Assembly: GCA_030674185.1 (NCBI GenBank)
Contig: CM060312.1
Location: 71,905,737-71,969,736, forward strand
Length of the DNA stretch: 64,000 bases
Direction: 5' to 3'
Source: Monoplex corrugatus
Lineage: Eukaryota > Mollusca > Gastropoda > Littorinimorpha > Ranellidae
Position numbers and translations under genes: made by a program. This document shows positions 10,640 through 22,212 of the stretch, piece after piece. How positions within the stretch are numbered: position 1 is the stretch's first letter; every line of letters starts with the position of its first letter. Under the pieces are notes generated by a model. That model did no database searches. It saw only the letters and a list, made by a program, of their open reading frames with translations, and was not told where the DNA came from.

Positions 10640-11000
10640 ATCTGGGTCACCTTTTCACAATGCAATGATATTATAGAGTTCCGCATGTAAAGTCGAGACT
10701 GCGTATCAGACTTATGCTTTGACGCATACTTTCAGAAGATATCCTGGCGTCAATCAGACCCGAAATATGATATACAGACAACTGCGATGTTGGTCAAGAA
10801 ATTTGACAAACGTTTACGATGACGTATCCGTAAAGTAGATGAGACTCGATTGTCTGGTTCCAGTCTTTCCAAAGAGTCCATAGTTCGTTCTTGCCCTAGA
10901 AAGAAGCAGAAGCATCCCATTATAATGTTTTGAACTATTAGGGGCTCGAATCCACGAATTCAGTCAGTAGTCCGCTCTACTAACCGCCACATGTTATCGT
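10640..11000 (-). repeat. tRNA-derived SINE family A, copy 2 (diverged)
   Basis: Aligns with copy 1 over the body (ACGTATCCGTAAAGTAGATG near 10,820; CAATGCAATG near 10,660). The head is decayed but still shows a GGGGCTCGAATCC string in place of the B box. The order and orientation match copy 1. Confidence 0.7.
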
Positions 11001-11599
11001 CCGTTTCGGGTTTTCTTTTCCGCTAGTTATTCTCTGTATAGTTTACTCTCCCATCTTCCTGCTACTGAGGAATCCTCTTGTTCTTACTCTGCTTCCCGCT
11101 GCTATTTTTGGTCTTCATTCTTTTCTACTGTGCTTGTCTCTGCTTCTTCTTCTTCCTCTTTCCTTCCTTTCTTTTCTTTCTTCTTCCTTCTTCTTCTTTG
11201 TTTGTTTTTTGTTTCAGATATTTCTTTTTGTTGTTTTCCTCAAATCTGTTTCGTCTTGTTTTTGTTCCCAGTTTTAATATTCTGGATTTTTTTTTCTTCT
11301 TTGCCTTCTTATATTTAATCATTTCTTCATTGTTTTACCATGATGTTTTATTTTTTCTTTTGTATTTCTGATTCTCCTTCTAAGTATTCTGTTTAATATT
11401 TGCATTTGGCACGTGTAAAAATGTCTTTTAGCTGATGACTTTCACCGTTGGAAAATCGTCACTGTGTTGTTTCATTCTTCTTTTTGTTCTTTTTGTTTTT
11501 CTTGCGTTCTCAATTTTGCTGTTCTTGCTGTTTCCGTTTCATCAACTTCTTTTTCCAAAGATTTTTTCTTGTTGTTTGTGGTTTTCTTTTTCTTGTGTT
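11001..11599. repeat. T-rich block, left of the LINE insertion
   Basis: CTTCTTCTTCC/TTTTTGTTC-type sequence. It ends at the LINE target site and resumes on the far side at 14,715. Confidence 0.7.
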
Positions 11600-11695
11600 T
11601 AGTGTTCACACCTCGTCCTCGTCGTGGGAGGTGGAAACAGGTAATGCTGGCCAACGGGGCACTCGTGAAGCTGCGACTGGCTTAGCAGGCCGGCA

Positions 11696-13245
11696 GTGGA
11701 TAAACAAATTGCTCAAGACAACATAAGGAGATACAAACGGACTGATTACAACGGAAAACGACGCGGCGAGGAAAACGGACAACGATTAAAGAAAAACGAA
11801 AAGGTTGGGACCTGGAACATTTGCGGTTTGACGAACAAAGAACCAGAGATAGTAGAGTTCATGACCCAGCGCAAGATCTCCATACTGGCATTGCAGACAC
11901 CAGAAAGAAAGGGACAGGAACAAAGGAAATAGACGCCAACTATGTTCTCATTTGGAGCGGTGTAAGCAAGGAACAGAGAGCAGCACATGGCGTGGGTTTC
12001 ATCGTACACCATGACAAGGCAAAAGACCTAGTGAGTACGGAGTTCATTTCAGAGAGACTCTTGAAGATCGGCATTAGAGAGGACAACAAGATCAACAACT
12101 ACATTCAAGTGTATGCACCATGTAATGACTCCTACTCAGATGAGGATAAGGACTCCTTCTTCGAAAAACTCTCGGACACCATCAACAGCATCCCGGACCA
12201 AGAAGACCTGTACGTCATGGGAGATTTCAATGGCAGAGTTGGAGAGAGAAGAACACCATGGACAAAACACCTTGGTCCACACAGTGACCACAGAACACAA
12301 TGCAATTACAACGGCAACCATGTATTGGAACTGTGTGCAGAGCAGGATCTTATTGTCACCAACACCTTCTTCCAGCACAGAGCCACTCAGAACTATACCT
12401 GGTACAAATGGAACGATATCGACATCTCATCTCAAATTGACTTCACACTAGCAAGATCTAGAATGCAGAGCAACATCAGAGACTCAAGAGCCATCCCCAA
12501 CGCAGGCCTAGACACAGACCACAGGCCAATCATCACGACGTTGATCACTCAGAAGAAGAGGAAGTTCACCAAAAAGAAGAAACAACCGGAAAGACTCAAC
12601 ATGCACAAGCTTCAAGACGAAGAGGTGCAGACTCAGATCAGGTGCACTATCAGTGGAAAATTGGACTGTAGTGACCCTACATTACTAAACGTAGAGGAAG
12701 CTTGGGGCATCTTCAAGACAGTCCTCCTGGACACTCTAAAAGAAGCCTGTGGCACCAAGAAGACAGGAGGAATAAACAGAAAGGCAACAGCTTTGTGGAA
12801 CAAAGAAGTGAAGGATGCTATCAAGGAAAAGAAGAAACTATACAAGATCTGGGTCAAGTCAAAGGATGAAGAGGACTACATCAAGTACAGACTTGCAAGA
12901 AGACACAGCAAGAAAGTTGTGAGAACAGCAAAGGAAAAGTCATGGACCCAGTATGGTGAAAAACTCTGTGAAACATGCAAAGCTTCCCCAAGAGAGTTTT
13001 ACAAGAGTGTGAAAGCGATGCGAGTGCGAGATGAACCTTTCGATCCAACCACTATCATCAACGATGCAAACGGGGAAGCATTGCATGAAGAGGAGAAAAT
13101 AGTGAAGAGATGGGAAAACTATTTCAAAGACATACTCAACCCATCAGGAGTACGGGCACAAGACACACAGTCCCGGTTCACCCCCAGCCGCCCAGACCAC
13201 TCAGAACCTACCATCGTAGAGAGTGAAGTAAGAAAAAAGCAGTGA
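11696..13245 (+). pseudogene. LINE apurinic-type endonuclease and linker region
   Basis: The N-terminal part of the LINE polyprotein, which would nick the genomic target. Motifs in order are VGTWNICGL (about 11,806), GDFNGRVG (about 12,220), QIDFTLARSR (about 12,435) and DTDHRPIITTL (about 12,517), the Asp-His end of the nuclease fold. A basic linker with KKKKQPERL follows. One frame covers 11,696-11,932 and another continues from about 11,897. The switch falls where related enzymes have the catalytic Glu (LQ-E-T), so that residue is lost here. A second shift lies in an A6 run near 13,231, after which the RT frame takes over. Confidence 0.88.
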
Positions 13246-14690
13246 AGACCAGTCCTAAAGGCAAGGCAGCTGGAGTCGACGGCATAACAACTGAAGCCAT
13301 CCATGTGTGCGGTGAAACCGGAATTCAGTGGCTCACCACCATCTTTCAGAAAGCTTGGGAGGAGAGAAAAGTACCAGAAGACTGGCAAAATGCAATAGTG
13401 GTGCCAATATGGAAGAAGAAGGGCAGCAAGAAAGACTGCAGTACCTACAGAGGCATATCACTACTCAGCCATGTAGGGAAAATGTACGCAAAGATCCTGG
13501 AGCAGCGCACTCGAGCGAAAACAGAACATCTCCTCAGTGACGCCCAATTTGGCTTCAGAAAAGGAAGAGGGTGCACCGATGCAATCTTTGCACTCCGACA
13601 ACTGTGCGAGAGGGCGATCGAATATGACCGAGATCTCCATCTTGTATTCGTTGATCAAGAAAAGGCCTTTGATCGAGTCAACAGAGACAAGCTATGGAAG
13701 GTCCTCGAGCAGTACGACGTCAAGGGCCAGCTGCTAGGCAACATTCGGACCATCTACGCCAACAGAAGGAGTGCAGTCCGCACCGCCAGTGGAACATCTG
13801 ACTGGTTCCCAGTGACATCGGGAGTAAGGCAGGGCTGTAATCTCTCCCCTCTTCTCTTCGTGATCTATATGGATCAGATTACGAAGGAGGCAAACCCAGA
13901 CCCTGGGGCACTCAATGAACTCATGTTTGCGGACGACCAGGCAATGGTGAACAATGACAAGATACAGCTACAGGAGCACACAGACCAGCTCAATGAAAGC
14001 TGCGAGACATACGGCATGAAGATCAGCGTCAGCAAGACCGAGGTCATGACTGTCAGTAAGAGACCCAAACAAACTGGATATCAACATCAACGGAACCCAG
14101 TTGAAGCAAGCCACTGAATTTAAATACCTGGGCAGCATCTTCACTGAAAATGGCAAACTAGACAGAGAAATCGAGACCAGATGCCAGAAAGCCAACGCAG
14201 TCAGCTCCATCTTGCCCCTCTCCTGAAACACCCCAGCATTCCCGCCAGCACTAAGGCGAAACTCATCAACGCCATTTTTCTACCAACGCTGACATACCAG
14301 TGCCAGACATGGTCCCTAACTAAAGCCCTCGAGAGAAAACTGGTCACCTGTGAAATGAAATGCCTGAGGAAAGCAGTAAACAAGACAAGGCGGGACAAGA
14401 TCAGAAATGAGGTGATACGAGACATGGTAGGAGCAACACCAATCCTACAACACATCGAACATATGAGGATCAAGTGGTTCGGACACCTCACACGTATGCC
14501 CCTAAACCATCCAGCTCTTCGGGCATACAACACCAGATACTCTGACTGGAGAGCCAGAGGAAGACCAAGACGACGATGGAGCGACTCCGTGGCAGACACC
14601 CTCAGAGCTCACGAGATGTCCCTTCTCCAGGCCACCCGCCTTGCTGCTGACAGACGACTGTATCTCCCCGTGGGCGTAGCGGAAGGAAAA
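13242..14690 (+). pseudogene. LINE reverse transcriptase and C-terminal tail
   Basis: The RT domain follows the endonuclease. Blocks in order are GKAAGVDGITTEAI (about 13,261), CSTYRGISLLSHVGKMYAKI (about 13,439), AQFGFRKGRGCTDAIF (about 13,543), the domain A LVFVDQEKAFDRV (about 13,645), SGVRQGCNLSPLLF (about 13,820) and the catalytic FADD (about 13,926). After a +1/-1 pair of shifts (about 14,070 and 14,210) the thumb and tail continue in the original frame (LTYQCQTWSL, then KWFGHLTRMP). The copy has four frameshifts but few stops, so it is fairly young. Confidence 0.9.
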
Positions 14691-14714
14691 AGTAAAAGTA
14701 AAGTAGTGTTCACA

Positions 14715-17700
14715 TACTTCGTATATTTTCTTCTTTGTTTCAGTTTTCGTTTTCCTGTTGTTATTTTGTTTCCTTCTCCGTCCCTTGGTGTTATTTGTTT
14801 TCTCCTGTACGTTAAGTGTCTGTTACATTTTCTGTCTTCTTGGTGTTACTTTTTTCATTCTTTTTGGTTTTAGATTTTTTATTCTTCTTGGTTTTAGATT
14901 CTTTATTCTTCTTGGTGTTACTTTTCTCTTTTTTGGTGTCACTTTTCTCTTTCTTCTTGGAGTTACTTTTCCCTTTCCTTCTTGTGTTACTTTTCTCTTT
15001 TATCTTAGTGTTATGTTTCCCTTTCTTCTTCGTGTTATTTTTCTCCTCCATGGCGTTACTTTTCTCTTTCTTCTTGGTGTTACTTTTCTCTTTCTTCTCG
15101 GTGTTACTCTTCTCTTTCTTCTTGGTGTTACTTTTTGTCTTCTTCTTGGTGTTACTTTTTTGTCTTCTTTTTGGTGTTACTTTTCTATTTCTTGGCATTA
15201 CGTTTCTCTTTCTTCTTGGAGTTATTTTTCTCTTTCTTCTTGTTGTTACGTTCTTCTTTTTTCTTCGTGTTACTTTTCTCCTTCTTGGTGTTACTTTTCT
15301 CTTTCTTCCTGGTGTTACTTTCTCTTTATTCTTGGTGTCACTTTTCTCTTTCTTCTTGGTGTTACTTTTTTTGTTTTCTTCTTGGTATTACTTTTCTCCT
15401 TCTTCTTTCACTTTCTTTTCTCTTTCTTGGTGTTACTTTTTTCTTTCATCTTGGTGTTACTTTTCTCCTTCTTGGTATTGTTTTTTTTTTTTTTGTCTTC
15501 TTCTCTTGGTGTTACTTTTTTGTCTTCTTCTTGGCGTTACTTTTCAGATTGTTTTCTTGGTGTTACTTTTTTGTATTCTTCTTGGTGTTACTTTCCTCTC
15601 CATGTTGGTGTTACTTTTCTCTTCTCCTTGGTGTTACTGTTCCCTTCTTTTTGATTTAACTTTTCTCCTTTTCCATGATGTTGTTTTTTTTTGTCTTCTT
15701 CTTGGTGTTACTTTTCTCCTTCTTGGTGTTACGTTTCTCTCCTTCTCAGTGTTACTTTTTTGTTTTCTTCTTGGTGTTTACTTTTGTCTTCTTGTTGGTC
15801 TTATTTTTTCCTTCTTTGTTTACTTTTCTCTTCTTGTTGGTGTTACTTTTTCCTTTTTCTTGGTGTTACTGTTCTCCTTCTTGGTGTTACATTTCTCCTT
15901 CTTCTTGGTATTACTTTTCTCCTTCTTGGTGTTATTTTTCTCCTTCTGCTTGGCGTTACTTTCTCCTTCTTGACCTACATTTCTCCTTCTCCTTGGTGGA
16001 ACTTTTCTTTTCGTCTTGGTGATAATTTTCTCTTTTTTCGTCTTGTTATTTTTCTTTTCTTCTTGATGTTAGTTTCCTCTTCTTCTTGGGGTGACTTTCT
16101 TTTTCTTCTTGGTGTGACTTTCTTTTTCTTCTTGGTTTTGCTGTTCTCCTTCTTGGTGTTTTATTTTTTGTTTGTTTGTTGGTGTTTTGTTTTCTTTTTG
16201 GTGTTGCTTTTCTCCTTCTTGGTGTTACTTTTTTCCTTCTTGTTGGTCTTACTTTTCTTTCTTCTTGGCGTTACTTTTCTTTCTTCTTGGAGTTACTTTT
16301 CTTTCTTCTGGGTGTTTCTTTTCTACTTCTTCTTGGTGTTACTTTTATCTTTTTCTTGGTATTACTGTGTTGTGTTGTGTTCTTCTTGGTGTTATTTTTC
16401 TTTCTTCCTGGTGTTACTTTTTTCTTCTTCTTGGTGTTACTTTTCTCCTTGTTCGTGGTGTTACTTTTCTCTTTCTTCTTGGTGTTACTTTTCCCGTTCT
16501 TCTTTGTGATACGTTCTTCATTCTTGGTGTTACTTTCTTGTTTTCTTCTTGGTGTTACTTTTGTGTTTTCTTCTTGGTGTTACTTTTTGTGTTCTTCTTG
16601 GTGTTACTTTTTGTTTTCTTCTTGGTGTTTACTTTTTGTGTTCTTCTTGGTGTTACTTTTTGTGTTCTTCTTGGTGTTACTTTTTTGTTTTCATCTGGGT
16701 GTTACTTTCTTCTTTACTTCTTGGTGTTACTTTTTTGTTTTCTTCTTGGTGTTACTTTTGTGTTTTCTTCTTGGTGTTACTTTTTGTGTTCTTCTTGGTG
16801 TTACTTTTTTGTTTTCATCTGGTGTTACTTTCTTCTTTACTTCTTGGTGTTATCTTTTCTGTTTCTTTTTGGTGTTACTTTTCTCTTCTTCTTGGTGTTA
16901 CATTTTTTGTTTCTTCTTGGGGTTACTTTCTTGTTTACTTCTTGCTTTACTTTTCTGTTTCTTCTTGATGTTATCTATTTGTTTTCTTCTTGGTGTTCAT
17001 TTTCTCTTTTTCTTGGTGCTACTTTTTTGTCTTTGTCTTGGTGCTACTTTTTTCCTTCTTTTTGGTGTAACTTTTTTGTTTTCTTCTTGCTGCTTTTTTT
17101 CTGTTTTTGTCTACTTTTTGGTGATACTTTTTCGTCTTCTTTTTGGTGTTACTTTTTGTCTTCTTCTTCGTGTTACGTTTTCCTTCTTCTTACTGTTATT
17201 TGTTTATTCTTGCTGGTTTACTTTTTCTTTATTCCTGGTGTTGCTTTTATCCTTTTTTCTCTTCGTTGTTACTTTTCTCGTTCTTCTTGGTATTACTTTT
17301 CTCATTCTTCTTGGTATTACTTTTCTCTTTCTTCTTGGTGTTACTTTTCTCCCTCTTGATGTTACTTTTTGTTTTCTTCTTGGTTTGCTTTTCTCCCTCT
17401 TGATGTTACTTTTTTGTTTTCTTCTTGGTGTTGCTTTTCTTCTTCTTGATGTTACTTTTTTGTTTTCTTCTTGATGTTACATTTTTGTTTTCTTCTTGGT
17501 GTTACTTTTCTGTTTCTTCGAAGTGTTAATTATTTGTTTACTACTTGATGTTATTTTTCTCCGTCTTGGTGTTACTTTTCTCATTCTTCTTGGTATTACT
17601 TTTCTCTTTCTTAGAGTTACTTTTTTCTTTCTTGATGTTACTTTTCTTCTTCTTGGTGTTACTTTTTTGTTTTAACTTCACGTTACTATGTTTTTCTAAT

Positions 17701-19245
17701 TGGTATTACTTTTTGTTTTCTTCTTGATGTTACTTTTCTCCTTTTTGGCGTTATCTTTTCCCTTTTGCTTGGTGTTACTTGTTTGTTTTCTTCTTGGAGT
17801 AAATTTTTTGTTTACTTCTTTGTGTAACTTTTCTCATCCTTGGTGTTACGTTTTTGTTTTTTTCTTAGTGTCATTGTTCTTCTTCTTGGTGTTACTTTTT
17901 GTCTTCGTTTTGGTGTTACTTTTCTAATTCTTCTTGGTGTTACTTTTTCCGTCTTGGTGTTACTTTTTTGTCTTCTTCTCGGTGTTACTTTTTGTCTTCT
18001 TCTCAGTGTTACTTTTCATTCTTCTTGGTGTTGCTTTTTTCATTCTTTTTTGTGTTCCTTTTTGAATTCTTCTTAGTGTTACTTTTCTCTTTCTTGTTGG
18101 TGCTACTTTTTGGATTTCTTCTTGATGTTACTTTTCTCCTTCTTCTCAGCGTTACTTTTTTCCTTCTTCTTGGTGTTATTTTTCTCCTTCTTTGCACTAC
18201 ATTTCTCCTTATTCTTGGACTTATTTTTCTCATTCTTGGTGTTACTTTTTTGTTTTATTCTCGATGTCACTTTTTTATTTTCTTCTTGGTGATACTTTTC
18301 TTCTTCTTGGTGTTACTTGTTTTCTTCTAGATGTTGCTTTTTCTTTTTGGTGTTACTTTTTTCCTTCTTCTTGCTGTTAATTTTTTGTTTTCTTCTTGGC
18401 GTTGCTTTTTGTTTCACATCTTGGTATTATTTTTCTGTTTGGTTTTGTTTCGTTTGGTTTGTTTTGTTTTGTTTGTTTCGTTTTGTTTTTTTGTTTTGTT
18501 TTTTGTGTGGCGTTACATTTTTGTTTTCTTCTTGTTACTTTTTTGTTTTCTTCTTGGTGTCACTTTCCTCATTCTTGGTGTTACATTTCTTTCTTCTTTG
18601 CATTACTTTTCTTCTTCTTGGGTTTTTGTTGTTGTTGTTTTTTTTGTCTTCTTCTTGGTGTTACTTTTTTCTTTCCTCTTGGTGTTACTTTTCTCTTTCT
18701 TCTTGGTGCTACGTTTCGTCATTTTGGCGTTACAGGTTTGTCTTCTTCTTGGAATTAATTTTTTGGTGTTCTTCTCGGTGTTACTTTTTTCTTAGTGTTA
18801 CTCTTTCCCTTCTTCTCGGTGTTAATTTTCTCATTCTTCTTGTTGTTACGTTTTCATTCTTACTGGTGTTATTTTTCTCTTTCTTCTTGGTATTACTTTT
18901 CTCATTCTTGGTGTTACATTTCTCTTTCTGCTTCTTTTTGTGTCACATTTCGCATTCTTCTTCTTTGTGTTACTTTCCTCATTCTTCGTGGTGTCAGGTT
19001 TCTCGTTCTTTTGATGTTAGTTTTGTCCATCCTGGTGTTAGTTTTCTCATACTTTTAGGTGTTAAGTTTCTCTTTCTGCTTATTTTTTGTGTCACGTTTC
19101 TCGTTCTTCTTGGCGTTATTTTTCTTCTTAGTGTTACTGTTCTCCTTCTTCACGTTTTCTCCTTATTCGTGGTGTTGTTTTTCTCCTTATTGGTGTTAAC
19201 TTTCTTTTTCTTTTCTTTTTTTTTTTTTCTTTTTCTTTTTCTTGG
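14715..19245. repeat. T-rich minisatellite, ~24-bp unit
   Basis: About 4.5 kb of loosely tandem units around CTTCTTGGTGTTACTTTTCT, usually 21-27 bp. With the common 24-bp spacing the three frames read as strings such as LGVTFLFL, FLVLLFSF and SSWCYFSL, so very long frames result that are not genes. Copies vary by point change and by insertion of TTTGT or GTG variants. A small stretch of the same family occurs at 42,650-42,815. Confidence 0.92.
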
Positions 19246-19384
19246 TCGTTACTGTTCTTTTTTCCTTCTCTTCGCGTTAGATTTATCCTTCTTCGAAATG
19301 TTAATTACCACCGTCTTCTTGATGTTAAGTCTCTTCTTCTCCTTTTTCGTGTTATCACCTGTTCACCTGTTGGTGACATTATTC

Positions 19385-20210
19385 TTTATGGTAGCCGCTG
19401 ATGCATGCCCCGTCAGCTGTCTCCATCCCTTTTTGTCTACAGTCCTTCTGTAGATTTCATCTTTCGGCAACTTCGTGCACTTGGCTATGTTCTGTACACA
19501 GGAATTCGGCGGTCGTCCTTGTCATCTCTTGCCTTCCATTTTGCCCTGGGCCACAGTCTTCATTACATGGCAGCTCTGATGTCACATAGCATATTCAATG
19601 TATTTCATTTTCATTTTCCTAACCTGGCCTAAAAGTTCAGGGTGTTCAGTTCTTCCAGAATGCTTTGGTTTGTTTGTCTTTCAGTCCAGCTTGTTCTTAG
19701 GAGTCTTCTGTATAAGCACGTCTCTGCACTTTTGATTCTGTTTTCATCTGCAGCTCTAAGAGTCCATCCTTCACTTCCATGTAACACAATAGGCCAAATT
19801 AGTGTTCGCAGTATTCAAGTTTGAGCTCATTTCCTAAACATCAGTCTTTCCAAATGTTAGCAAAATAGACCATTCTTTGTCTGGCTTGGGTAATTCTTGC
19901 TTTGGTGTCTTTGCTACATGCAGCATCAGCTGTCTTGTATGATCCAAGATATTTGAAGAGTTGTAAAACTTCGAGGGGTTCTCCACCGACTGCTGTGTTT
20001 CATGGATCCACCGATATGCGTTACCTTGGTCTTCTTTGCGTTGAGTTTTACGCCTTCAGTTCTGCCCGCTCCATTTACTTTGTCAATGATTGCACATTGT
20101 CTTTGCACCCTGATACAAGAGCAGCGTACTTTTCTTCTTATTGCTATTCTAAATTTTTCTTCTCCTTGCTGTTCTTCACTTACCTTCTCTGAATGAGAGG
20201 CTGTAAGTGT
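19385..20210 (-). pseudogene. RTE-like LINE C-terminal region, decayed
   Basis: On the minus strand the text follows the RT thumb and tail of RTE-like LINEs. From the 20,210 side there is a KLNAKKTKVTHIGG block (about 20,040), a KYLGSYKTADAAC-like block (about 19,920), IWPIVLHGSEGWTL (about 19,770), and towards 19,390 a GWRQLTGHASAA-like end. Several stops and shifts interrupt it. It starts where the T-rich array ends, so it may be an insertion at the array edge. Confidence 0.75.
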
Positions 20211-20314
20211 ATCCATGTTTTGACAGTCTTGACCTCACTGCAACTTCAGTGATGAGTCTCATGGTCTGCTTCTATATTTTGTCGAAATCTGCAAAGTTAC
20301 ACTAATCAGAAAAA

Positions 20315-20790
20315 GGTTTCAAGGGTAAGAATTAGTTCACTTACTGAATAAAAAAGGTCATACCATTCTTAAAACGTTCTTTTCGACACACGATGTTTTT
20401 GCTTCCCACCTAAATTAAACAGATTTTGTTTTTCTAAGGGTCACTGTGACCTTGATGAAGCATCAAATGAGGTAAACTTGACCCAAAATGTGGACAATGG
20501 TAAACTGTCACTCACAAAAATAAAAACAAAATTCAAATATTTTCAAAAGTTCCTGAGAAAACGCTGTTTACACTTTTTCCTCAGAAATTGCTGACTTCAG
20601 GCAATGTTTAGTTCCATGTGACCTTGACCTTGGCACCATAACGTCAAAACTCACGCATTCGTGACTCAATGGTTCACACCTTTGAACAACATTTGGTAAA
20701 GATCGAGCCAAGCACAGCTGAGAACAACTTGCAAACACATATTGACATAATGAAAGACACACGTATTCAAAGATGCACATTCCTCCGGTA
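20315..20790. repeat. Dispersed repeat with TGACCTTGACCTTGG motif, long copy
   Basis: Its start (GTAAGAATTAGTTCACTTACTGA) and end (ACACACGTATTCAAAGATGC) resemble 31,425-31,625, where the central part is missing. The centre holds TGTGACCTTGACCTTGG at about 20,620 and a second TGTGACCTTGATG at about 20,447. These are AGGTCA-type half sites as plain sequence; no regulatory role is shown. Confidence 0.55.
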
Positions 20791-20809
20791 AAGGAGAGGT
20801 TGAAAAATC

Positions 20810-20885
20810 AGGTCAGAAAGGTGTGAGATGGCAGAGACCTCAACTTTTCTCTGGGTCAGCATTGTGAGGGCTGTTACCGTCTCAG
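20810..20885 (-). repeat. Fragment of the SINE-core 5' body
   Basis: GGCAGAGACCTCAACTTTTC followed by CTGGGTCAGCATTGTGAGGG matches the 5' body of the long SINE-core copies (5560-5828). The conserved core itself is absent. Confidence 0.65.
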
Positions 20886-21064
20886 TTCCTTCGCTGGTTT
20901 ACCATCCCAAACAGTTTTCATTTATAAACAATTGCACATACAAAATACGTCAAACTGGAAATGTTACTTTCATGTGGCGTTTGAATTGCATGTCACACAA
21001 TTTTCATAAATATACCTGGAAAAGACAAGTTATTTACTGTCATCTTAATTACTGTTACAACAAT

Positions 21065-21292
21065 TATTTATCTATCTATCTATCTATCTGTCTATCTATC
21101 TATCTGTCTACCTACCTACCTATCTATCTATCGATCTATCTGTCCATCCATCCATTTATTTATTCATCATTTATGTATGTATTTATTTATGTATTTATTT
21201 ATGTATTGATGTATCATTTATTCGTCTATTTATTTATTTATTTATTTGTTTGTTTGTTTGTTTATTTATCTATTTATTTATTTATGTATACC
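21065..21292. repeat. (CTAT)n to (TTTA)n microsatellite
   Basis: Tetranucleotide runs drifting from CTAT/CTGT to TTTA/TTTG. Confidence 0.95.
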
Positions 21293-21299
21293 AGAATAT

Positions 21300-21510
21300 C
21301 TCTTTAAGGTCTAGAAGTAAATCTTCTGCCTCCCAGTCTGATTGCATGACTTCGAGTCCAGCTCGAGGAAATCTGTGTGCACACAGCCTCCAGTCCACCC
21401 ATCTGTGAATGGGGACCTGGAATCATTTAGGACTGGGGAAGGTGATACAGCGAGGAAAAGGAGATAGGCACCACTCTAATGATGCCTGGCCTGAGACAAG
21501 TTCAGATTCT
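21300..21510 (+). repeat. tRNA-like SINE fragment (family F)
   Basis: The B-box-like GACTTCGAGTCCAGC (21,348-21,362) follows a tRNA-like TTCTGCCTCCCAGTCTGATT. The body GTGCACACAGCCTCCAGTCC follows. No second copy is seen in the window, so the family call rests on the head alone. Confidence 0.45.
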
Positions 21511-21575
21511 ACCACATCATTCCCCACGATATCAGGATTATGTGTCAATCGAAACTTTTATTTTTATAACGCATA

Positions 21576-21916
<341 letters not shown>

Positions 21917-22212
21917 GATTCTCTCACCTTTACAGACTGTCTGAAAGCTTTTGTCAACTTTTTCAGGGCCATTGCAGCTTCAGTTCTCCTGTTCATACGG
22001 TATGGGGCTGGTCCTGGAACTTTTCGATTCTGTCCATTTCGGGGATGACCAGAACAGACCTTTCAGCTGATCTTGGAGTCCTCGGCACTGTCCATTTCAG
22101 GTGTGGCCAGACTAGTCGGGTGCTGAAGACCTCCCTCTGGAACCACCTGCCAACAAACAAAACATATAACCTGACTGACATGGATCCTATCTATTTGTCT
22201 TTAGCTGTAATA

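Larger units (their letters stand above)
11611..14703 (+). mobile_element. APE-type LINE with 11-bp target-site duplication
   Basis: A 3093-bp element flanked by the perfect direct repeat TAGTGTTCACA (11,600-11,610 and 14,704-14,714). It carries endonuclease and reverse transcriptase domains in order and a short A-rich tail with AAGTAAAAGTAAAG. The duplication defines both ends without the coding evidence. It is near full length for a single-ORF RTE-like element, although a missing 5' part cannot be ruled out. It lies within a T-rich minisatellite block. Confidence 0.85.

Noticed and set aside
14758..19453. Hydrophobic frames up to 432 residues in the T-rich array
   Set aside because: They appear in all plus-strand frames at once and are F/L/V/S-only products of TTC/CTT/GTT codons in a minisatellite.
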